A stretch of DNA of 10,976 nt, taken from Acidimicrobiaceae bacterium (GTDB lineage: Bacteria; Actinomycetota; Acidimicrobiia; Acidimicrobiales; Salinilacustritrichaceae). The stretch spans positions 7,695-18,670 of the forward strand of contig DMTU01000116.1 in the NCBI GenBank assembly GCA_003476595.1, read 5' to 3'. Of this stretch, positions 6,447-10,976 are shown piece by piece (position 1 is the stretch's first letter; every line of letters begins with the position of its first letter). Made by a program: the position numbers and the translations under genes. The notes under the pieces are model-generated. The model did no database searches. It saw only the letters and a list, made by a program, of their open reading frames with translations, and was not told the origin of the DNA.

Positions 6447-7424
6447 GTGTCGGACACCCAAGTCGTCGTCAACGTCCCCGGCAACCACCTCATGGCCGGG
6501 CTGCTCGGTCAGCGGGACGAGCTGCTCCGACTCGTGGAGCGCGCCTTCCCCGACACGGCGATCCACGCCCGCGGCAACGAGATCGCCGTCGTGGGGCCCG
6601 AAGCCGCCAACGCCGGGAAGGTCTTCGAGGAGCTGGTGCTGCTCGTGGCGTCCGGGCAGCTGCTCGATGCGGAGAGCGTGCAGCGTGCCATCGACATGGT
6701 GATCCACGACGAGCGGCCCTCCGAGCTGATGGCCACGGAGATCCTTCGCTCGGCCAAGGGCAACGCCGTGCGACCCAAGACGGCCGGGCAGCGTCGCTAC
6801 ATCGAGGCCATCCGCGACCACGTCATCACCTTCGGCCTCGGCCCCGCCGGCACCGGCAAGTCCTGGCTCGCCGTGGCCATGGCCGTGCAGGCGCTGCACC
6901 GCAACGAGGTCGAGCGCATCATCCTCACCCGGCCGGCGGTCGAGGCAGGGGAGCGGCTCGGCTTCCTGCCGGGCGACCTCATGGCCAAGATCGACCCCTA
7001 CCTGCGGCCGCTCTACGACGCGCTCTACGACATGGTCGACCCCGAGGGCGCGCAGCGCCTGCTCGAGCGCAACCTGGTCGAGGTCGCGCCCCTGGCCTTC
7101 ATGCGCGGTCGCACGTTGAACGCGAGCTTCATCATCCTGGACGAGGCCCAGAACGCCACGGCCGAGCAGATGAAGATGTTCCTCACCCGGATCGGGTTCG
7201 GCTCCAAGGTCGTCGTCACCGGGGACACGTCCCAGGTCGACGTGCAGGGCGGCAAGTCCGGCCTCGCCGACCTCGAGCGCATCCTCGACGGCATCGAGGG
7301 CCTCAGCTTCGTGCACCTCGGCGCCCGTGACGTGGTGCGGCACCGGATCGTGCAGGACATCGTCAACGCCTACGACCGCAGCGGTCCGCCGAAGCCGGCG
7401 CCCGGGGGGCGATCGCCCCGATGA
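6447..7424 (+). CDS. phoH: PhoH-family ATPase (PhoH-like, PhoL type)
   Basis: A 325-aa P-loop ATPase of the PhoH/PhoL family, related to the helicase superfamily 1 core and linked to RNA metabolism. The first 110 residues form the N-terminal region typical of PhoH-like proteins encoded beside YbeY ([20 protein letters not shown], including a small nucleic-acid-binding-like segment). The ATPase domain follows, with Walker A GPAGTGKS at 132-139, [17 protein letters not shown] just after it, Walker [10 protein letters not shown] at 228-236, and the downstream [10 protein letters not shown] motif. Length is typical. The GTG at 6447 is chosen because upstream codons cross the -10 box and the divergent gene's 5' end. 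The stop overlaps the ybeY start (ATGA, 7421-7424), so the two are likely co-translated. The pairing with ybeY is one of the most conserved gene orders for this family. Confidence 0.95.
   Translation: MSDTQVVVNVPGNHLMAGLLGQRDELLRLVERAFPDTAIHARGNEIAVVGPEAANAGKVFEELVLLVASGQLLDAESVQRAIDMVIHDERPSELMATEILRSAKGNAVRPKTAGQRRYIEAIRDHVITFGLGPAGTGKSWLAVAMAVQALHRNEVERIILTRPAVEAGERLGFLPGDLMAKIDPYLRPLYDALYDMVDPEGAQRLLERNLVEVAPLAFMRGRTLNASFIILDEAQNATAEQMKMFLTRIGFGSKVVVTGDTSQVDVQGGKSGLADLERILDGIEGLSFVHLGARDVVRHRIVQDIVNAYDRSGPPKPAPGGRSPR
7406..7419 (+). promoter_or_regulatory. 14-bp palindrome covering the ybeY ribosome binding region
   Basis: GGGGCGATCGCCCC is a perfect palindrome ending one base before the ybeY ATG (7421), inside the last codons of phoH. 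In RNA it can fold as a 5-bp GC stem with a GATC loop. The only Shine-Dalgarno-like G run for ybeY (7404-7409) lies in its left arm, so the hairpin could hide it until ribosomes translating phoH open it. This fits coupling of ybeY to phoH but is an inference from sequence. Confidence 0.35.
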
Positions 7425-7945
7425 GCGTCAGCGTCTTCGGGGTCGACGAGCAAGACGACGAACCGATCGACGTCGGTCGGTGGGTGCGCCTGGCCGAGCA
7501 GGTCCTGGACGCAGAAGGCGTGCGGCGCACCAGCGAGCTCAGCCTGCTCTTCGTCGATGCCACCACCATGGCCGAGCTGAACGAGCGGCACATGGGCAAG
7601 ACCGGCCCCACCGACGTGCTCGCCTTCCCGATCGACGACGACGGCCTCGAGCACGGGCGCTGGCCCGACAACGGCACACCCGGCCCGGACCGCCCGCCGC
7701 TGGACCTGGACGACGTGCCGGTGCTGCTCGGCGACGTGGTGGTGTGCCCGTCGGTCGCCGCCGCCCAGGCCCCCGAGCACGCCGGTCAGCCCCAGCACGA
7801 CGGCACGCTGGTGGACGAGGTCGCCCTCCTGGTGGTCCACGGCATCCTGCACGTCCTCGGCCACGATCACGCCGAACCGGACGAGACCGCGGTGATGCAG
7901 GCCAAGGAGCAGGCCCACCTCGCGTCGTTCCACCCCCGGTCGTGA
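7421..7945 (+). CDS. ybeY: YbeY endoribonuclease / rRNA maturation factor
   Basis: A 174-aa metal-dependent RNase of the YbeY (UPF0054) family, which takes part in 16S rRNA 3' end maturation and ribosome quality control in the cytoplasm. The zinc-binding signature HGILHVLGHDH (140-150) has the three histidines His140, His144 and His150. Other family landmarks are LNERHMGKTGPTDVLAFPID (53-72) and LLGDVVVCPSVA (102-113). Between these two blocks is a Pro/Asp/Gly-rich insertion (about 73-100), longer than in E. coli and in the place where actinobacterial forms commonly carry a loop. The start overlaps the phoH stop and the stop overlaps the next GTG start (GTGA, 7942-7945). The gene sits with phoH and era, which supports the role. 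All catalytic ligands are present, so the enzyme should be active. Confidence 0.95.
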   Translation: MSVSVFGVDEQDDEPIDVGRWVRLAEQVLDAEGVRRTSELSLLFVDATTMAELNERHMGKTGPTDVLAFPIDDDGLEHGRWPDNGTPGPDRPPLDLDDVPVLLGDVVVCPSVAAAQAPEHAGQPQHDGTLVDEVALLVVHGILHVLGHDHAEPDETAVMQAKEQAHLASFHPRS

Positions 7946-9234
7946 GCCTCCCCCTCACCGCTCTCGCCGTCGTGGCCCTGCTCGTGGTCGTCGTCGTGCT
8001 CGCCCTGTGCGAGACGGTCCTCGCGCACACCAGCCGGGCCCGGGTCGCGATGCTGGCCGACGAGGGCGCCCACCGCGCCGGCGACCTGGTGGCGCTCCTG
8101 GCCCGCCGCCAGACCAACCTGACCGTCATCGTGGTCGTTCGCCACGCCGCCCAGATCGGGGCGGTGCTCGTCGTGCTCGCCCACGTCGAGCGCTACGACC
8201 CCCAGCCGATCGCGTGGGTCGGTGCCATCGCCGCCATCGTCGTCGTCTCCGCCTTCATCGAGGGCGTGGCCAAGACGATCGCCCTCGTCCGCACCGACGC
8301 CGTCGGCTACCGGGTGGCCCCCGTCGGTCGCTTCGTCACCCGCCTCCCGCTGCTGCCGCTGCTCGCCGAGCGCCTCGGCCGTCGGATCCGCCGCCGGGAG
8401 CCGGGCGACGACCACGACCACGAGCGCCCGTCCGTGTCGGAGGAGGAATTGCTCGCGTTCGCCGAGGTCGCGGTCGAAGCCGAGGCGATCGAGGAGGAGG
8501 AGCAGGCCCTCATCGAGTCGATCATCGAGTTCGGCGACACGATCGTCCGGGAGGTCATGGTGCCCCGCCTCGACATGGTCACCGTCGAGGCCAGCTGGCG
8601 GGTGAGCGACGTGATGGAGGTCATCATCCTCAACGGGTTCAGCCGCATCCCGGTCATCGGCACGGGCATCGACGACATCGTCGGCCTCGCCTACGCGAAG
8701 GACCTCATGCGATCCGAGCGCGACGGCACCGGGGACGAACCCGTCGGCCAGCACGTCCGGCCGGCCCGCTTCGTGCCCGAGCAGCAGCGGGTGTCGGTGC
8801 TGCTGCCCCAGATGCAGGCGGAGCAGTTCCACATGGCGGTGGTCATCGACGAGTACGGCGGCGTCGCCGGCCTGGTCACCTTGGAGGACCTCATCGAGGA
8901 GCTCGTCGGCGAGATCGTCGACGAGTACGACGTCGAGGACCCCATGGCCGAGCCGCTGCCCGGCGGCGCCTACCGGGTGAACGCCCGCATGCCGCTCGAC
9001 GAGGTGAACGACCTCCTCGACGCCGACCTGCCGGAGGGCGACTGGGACACGATCGGTGGCCTGCTGTTCAGCTGGCTCGGGCACGTCCCGACGAACGGGG
9101 AGTCCATCGACATCGGATCGCACCGGCTCACCGCGTCGCGCGTGCAGGGCCGCCGGATCGGCCTCGTCCGCATCGATCGCATCACCCCGGCCGAGGCAGC
9201 CGACGCCGACGTGGCATCGGAGCGGACCCGATGA
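7942..9234 (+). CDS. CNNM/CBS/CorC-type membrane protein (HlyC/CorC family)
   Basis: A 430-aa membrane protein of the CNNM (DUF21)-CBS-CorC_HlyC family, members of which are linked to Mg2+ or other divalent cation transport. Hydrophobic segments lie at about 5-23, 60-80 and 90-115, and a possible re-entrant helix at 127-142. CETVLAHTSRAR (23-34) matches the family's ETA...SR motif. After an acidic amphipathic stretch (164-195) come CBS1 (about 206-260, starting MVPRLDMVTVE) and CBS2 (about 270-325, with DEYGGVAGLVTLEDLIEELV). A C-terminal CorC_HlyC domain follows (about 340-420). The transmembrane core is degenerate: the conserved Asn-containing patch of helix 2 reads VVVRHAAQI (64-72) and the usual GE-xPK motif reads IEGVAKTIA (106-114). 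The GTG start overlaps the ybeY stop; the stop overlaps era. The substrate is unknown. Confidence 0.9.
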   Translation: MSLPLTALAVVALLVVVVVLALCETVLAHTSRARVAMLADEGAHRAGDLVALLARRQTNLTVIVVVRHAAQIGAVLVVLAHVERYDPQPIAWVGAIAAIVVVSAFIEGVAKTIALVRTDAVGYRVAPVGRFVTRLPLLPLLAERLGRRIRRREPGDDHDHERPSVSEEELLAFAEVAVEAEAIEEEEQALIESIIEFGDTIVREVMVPRLDMVTVEASWRVSDVMEVIILNGFSRIPVIGTGIDDIVGLAYAKDLMRSERDGTGDEPVGQHVRPARFVPEQQRVSVLLPQMQAEQFHMAVVIDEYGGVAGLVTLEDLIEELVGEIVDEYDVEDPMAEPLPGGAYRVNARMPLDEVNDLLDADLPEGDWDTIGGLLFSWLGHVPTNGESIDIGSHRLTASRVQGRRIGLVRIDRITPAEAADADVASERTR

Positions 9235-10082
9235 GGTCCGGCTTCGTCACCTTCGTCGGACGTCCCAACGTGGGCAAGTCCACGCTGCTCAACCAGATCC
9301 TCGGCGAGAAGGTCTCCATCGTCTCGGACAAGGTCCAGACGACGCGGTCCCAGATCCGGGGTGTGCTCAACCTGGATGAGGGATCGGGCGGGCCGGCCCA
9401 GGTCGTCTTCGTCGACACGCCCGGGATCCACAAGCCGCGGACCCCGCTCGGCGACCGCCTCAACGCCACGGCCAGCAGCGCCGTGCGCGACGTCGACGTG
9501 GTGTGCCTGCTGGTGGACGCCACGATGCCGATCGGTCGTGGCGACCGCTTCATCGCCGAGAAGGTCCCCGAGGACGCCGTGCTCGTGGTGAACAAGGTCG
9601 ACCGGGCCAGCCCGGAGCAGGTGCTGGCCCAGCTGTCGGCCGCGTCCGAGTTCGGGCTCGAGTCCTACTTCCCGGTGTCGGCCCGGACGGGCGACGGCGT
9701 CGACGACCTGGTCCAGCACCTGGTGAGCCGCCTGCCGGAGGGGCCGCAGTACTACCCGGAGGGCATGACCTCGGATCAGCCCGACGCCATCTGGGTGGCC
9801 GAGCTCGTGCGCGAGCAGCTCCTGGCCGTCACTCGCGACGAGCTGCCGCACTCCATCGCCACCCGCGTCACCGAGCTCGAGTGGCCCTACATCCGGGTCG
9901 AGATCATGGTGGAGCGCGACTCCCAGAAGGGGATCGTCATCGGCCACAAGGGTGCGGTCCTCAAGGAGGTGGGTTCCAAGGTGCGGGCCCAGCTGCGGGA
10001 GGGGGCCTACCTGGAGCTGCAGGTCGTCGTCCGCAAGGACTGGCAGCGTCGCCCCGCCGACCTGGACGATCTCGGCTTCTGA
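9231..10082 (+). CDS. era: Era GTPase
   Basis: A 283-aa Era GTPase, which binds 16S rRNA near its 3' end and checks 30S subunit assembly. GTPase motifs are complete: G1 GRPNVGKST (10-18), G2 with Thr in VQTTRSQIRG (35-44), G3 DTPG (62-65), G4 NKVD (121-124) and G5 SAR (150-152). The C-terminal KH domain carries KGIVIGHKGAVLKEVG (233-248), which includes the RNA-binding GxxG loop (GHKG, 238-241). GxxYYPEGMTSDQP-like linker residues (172-184) join the two domains, as in the family. The ATG overlaps the preceding stop (ATGA, 9231-9234), placing it last in a four-gene operon with phoH and ybeY, both also tied to RNA processing. The stop is followed by 51 non-coding bases and then an independent promoter. 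In other actinomycetes recO often follows era; it does not here. Confidence 0.97.
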   Translation: MRSGFVTFVGRPNVGKSTLLNQILGEKVSIVSDKVQTTRSQIRGVLNLDEGSGGPAQVVFVDTPGIHKPRTPLGDRLNATASSAVRDVDVVCLLVDATMPIGRGDRFIAEKVPEDAVLVVNKVDRASPEQVLAQLSAASEFGLESYFPVSARTGDGVDDLVQHLVSRLPEGPQYYPEGMTSDQPDAIWVAELVREQLLAVTRDELPHSIATRVTELEWPYIRVEIMVERDSQKGIVIGHKGAVLKEVGSKVRAQLREGAYLELQVVVRKDWQRRPADLDDLGF

Positions 10083-10095
10083 CGCTTGTGCCGCG

Positions 10096-10124
10096 TTCAT
10101 CGCGCGTTGTCGACCACGTACGCT
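10096..10124 (+). promoter_or_regulatory. Promoter of the cobalamin-binding regulator, leaderless type
   Basis: TACGCT (10119-10124) fits the TANNNT -10 box and ends 9 nt before the ATG at 10134; TTCATC (10096-10101) is a weak -35 at 17 bp. No Shine-Dalgarno sequence precedes the ATG (GGCCGCACC), so a transcript beginning at or next to the ATG is the simplest reading. This gives the gene expression independent of era. Confidence 0.5.
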
Positions 10125-10133
10125 GGCCGCACC

Positions 10134-10943
10134 ATGGCCGACCGCATCGACCTCCAGGAGGCTGCCCGTCGGCTCGGGGTGCACTACCAGACCGCGTACC
10201 GGTGGGTGCGCGAGGGGCGGATCCCGGCGGTGCGGGTGCGGGGCCGCTACGAGCTCGAGATCAGCGACGTGGACGCCTACGCCCGCGAGCGCGACGCGCC
10301 CAGCCCGGCGACGGTGCGGGGCAGTCGGCGCGAGTGGGGTCGATCGGCCGATCGGCTCCTGGCCGCGCTCTGCGACGGCGACGAGCGGACCGCCACCGAT
10401 GTCGTGTCCCGCCTGCACGCCCAGGGCGAGTCGACCCTCGACGTGCTGTCCCGCGTCGTGGCGCCGGCCATGGCCGGCATCGGGGACCGGTGGGCGGCGG
10501 GCGAGCTGACCGTGGCCCACGAGCACCGGGCGTCGGAGGTCGTGTCCCGGCTGCTCGTCGGCATCGACCAGCGGCGTCCCGGGCGGCCGCGCGGCACCGT
10601 GGTCGTCACCGCCCCGCCCGGTGAGCAGCACGGCCTGCCGGTGGACATGGCTGCGGCCGTGCTGCGCGAGGACGGCTGGAACGTCGAGCTGCTGGGTCGG
10701 GACATGCCGGCGGACGCGCTGCACGGCTTCGTCGCATCGATCGCCCCCGACCTGGTGGTGCTGACCGTGACGACCCCAGCGGCGGCCGCCGCGGCCGACG
10801 CGATCAGCCACGACCTGAGCGATGCCGGCCACGACGTGCTGGTGGGGGAGCCGGGTCGGACCCTGTCCGACCTGGTCCAGGGCGCTCGGGCCGTGCGGGC
10901 CGAGCAGCGCCGGCTCCTGGCCCGGCGCCGCGGACCTCAGTAG
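10134..10943 (+). CDS. HTH regulator fused to a CarH/LitR-like cobalamin-binding module
   Basis: A 269-aa putative B12-dependent transcriptional regulator. Residues 5-53 form an excisionase/MerR-type winged HTH (LQEAARRLGVHYQTAYRWVR at 7-26, then a wing and DVDAYARER). Residues 68-143 are the helical cap (B12-binding_2) with the W-x9-EH motif: Trp120, Glu130, His131 in DRWAAGELTVAHEHRAS. Residues 153-250 are the Rossmann-like cobalamin domain, with GEQHGLP (163-169) at the place of the E/DxHxxG motif; His166 would be the lower cobalt ligand. In Thermus CarH the residue after the Trp is His132, which caps cobalt after light exposure; here it is Ala121. The Gly of ExHxxG is Pro169. Cobalamin binding is plausible, CarH-type light chemistry less so. 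Targets are unknown; in relatives they include carotenoid, photolyase and lipid genes. The ATG at 10134 fits the -10 box just upstream. Confidence 0.88.
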   Translation: MADRIDLQEAARRLGVHYQTAYRWVREGRIPAVRVRGRYELEISDVDAYARERDAPSPATVRGSRREWGRSADRLLAALCDGDERTATDVVSRLHAQGESTLDVLSRVVAPAMAGIGDRWAAGELTVAHEHRASEVVSRLLVGIDQRRPGRPRGTVVVTAPPGEQHGLPVDMAAAVLREDGWNVELLGRDMPADALHGFVASIAPDLVVLTVTTPAAAAAADAISHDLSDAGHDVLVGEPGRTLSDLVQGARAVRAEQRRLLARRRGPQ

Positions 10944-10952
10944 GCGGCGCCG
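10923..10952. terminator. GC-rich hairpin across the stop of the cobalamin regulator
   Basis: CGGCGCCGC (10923-10931) and GCGGCGCCG (10944-10952) are exact complements forming a 9-bp all-GC stem with a 12-nt loop that contains the TAG stop (10941-10943). There is no T run, so it is not a classical intrinsic terminator, but such I-shaped hairpins are common at gene ends in actinomycetes. It lies where two convergent genes appear to meet and could act in both directions. The arms are low-complexity, so chance pairing cannot be excluded. Confidence 0.45.
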
Positions 10953-10976
10953 AGGGGACGGTCGTGCCACCACCGG
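10937..10976 (-). CDS. C-terminal end of an unidentified minus-strand gene (partial)
   Basis: The minus strand reads RWWHDRPLGAAY and then TGA (stop at plus 10937-10939), open to the window edge. Eleven of 13 codons end in G or C, as in the true genes here, and the peptide looks like an ordinary C-terminus. It would be convergent with the cobalamin-binding regulator and overlap its last seven bases. Only 12 residues are available, so no family can be named and the frame could be spurious. Confidence 0.4.
   Translation of the reverse strand, partial: RWWHDRPLGAAY

Noticed and set aside
5799..7343. A 514-codon minus-strand open frame antisense to phoH
   Set aside because: Only the part up to the GTG at 6404 has protein-like composition and a ribosome binding site. 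The rest is antisense to a clear PhoH ATPase and is the usual GC-driven open shadow frame.
7408..7417. GGCGATCGCC, identical to the cyanobacterial HIP1 repeat
   Set aside because: It occurs inside a larger local palindrome as a single noticed copy in GC-rich coding DNA; there is no sign of iteration in this window.
8970..10973. A 667-codon minus-strand open frame antisense to era and the cobalamin regulator
   Set aside because: It mirrors third-position GC bias of two well-supported plus-strand genes and shows no coherent domain; composition is His/Asp/Val-rich in the antisense pattern.

Overview
The window is about 11 kb of very GC-rich DNA with strong G/C preference at codon third positions and many GTG starts. 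The gene content (an actinobacterial-type Tad/Flp pilus ATPase, a compact phoH-ybeY-CNNM-era run, short excisionase-fold HTH proteins, TANNNT boxes close to start codons) suggests a high-GC actinomycete, most likely of the Acidimicrobiia. That placement is an inference from protein style; there is no rRNA marker here.

Left part (1-5316, minus strand): a tight Tad/Flp (type IVb) pilus operon read right to left: cpaB (SAF-domain, membrane-anchored), cpaE/tadZ-like (degenerate P-loop), cpaF/tadA (secretion ATPase), tadB, tadC, then after 24 bp the beginning of a small pilin- or TadE-like gene that leaves the window. Four junctions overlap by 1 or 4 bases, so the genes are probably translationally coupled. 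Pilin genes, prepilin peptidase and any TadG lie outside. The 240-bp region 5317-5556 separates cpaB from a divergent 81-aa HTH gene. It holds direct repeats, a 14-bp palindrome, and a 9-bp inverted repeat that frames a -10-like box. It looks like a shared control region.

Middle (5557-6404): the HTH gene (plus strand) meets, tail to tail, a 201-aa unrecognised minus-strand gene; the two stop codons share one CTAG. The unrecognised protein carries an internal duplication of a small beta-rich module that resembles an Sm-like barrel.

Right part (6447-10082, plus strand): phoH, ybeY, a CNNM/CBS/CorC-type membrane protein and era, each overlapping the next by 4 bases. This is a conserved RNA-processing and ribosome-maturation cluster: YbeY and Era act on 16S rRNA and the 30S subunit, and PhoH is an ATPase often encoded with YbeY. 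After 51 bp comes a separate gene for an HTH protein fused to a cobalamin-binding module of the CarH/LitR type. It keeps the W-x9-EH motif but lacks two residues important in CarH. A 9-bp GC hairpin covers its stop codon, and a minus-strand reading frame with good codon use appears to end against it.

No tRNA, rRNA, CRISPR array, transposase or integrase was seen. The points most worth a second look are the variant CarH-like regulator, the symmetrical control region between the HTH gene and the pilus operon, the duplicated-barrel protein, and the lysine-less P-loop of the CpaE-like protein.
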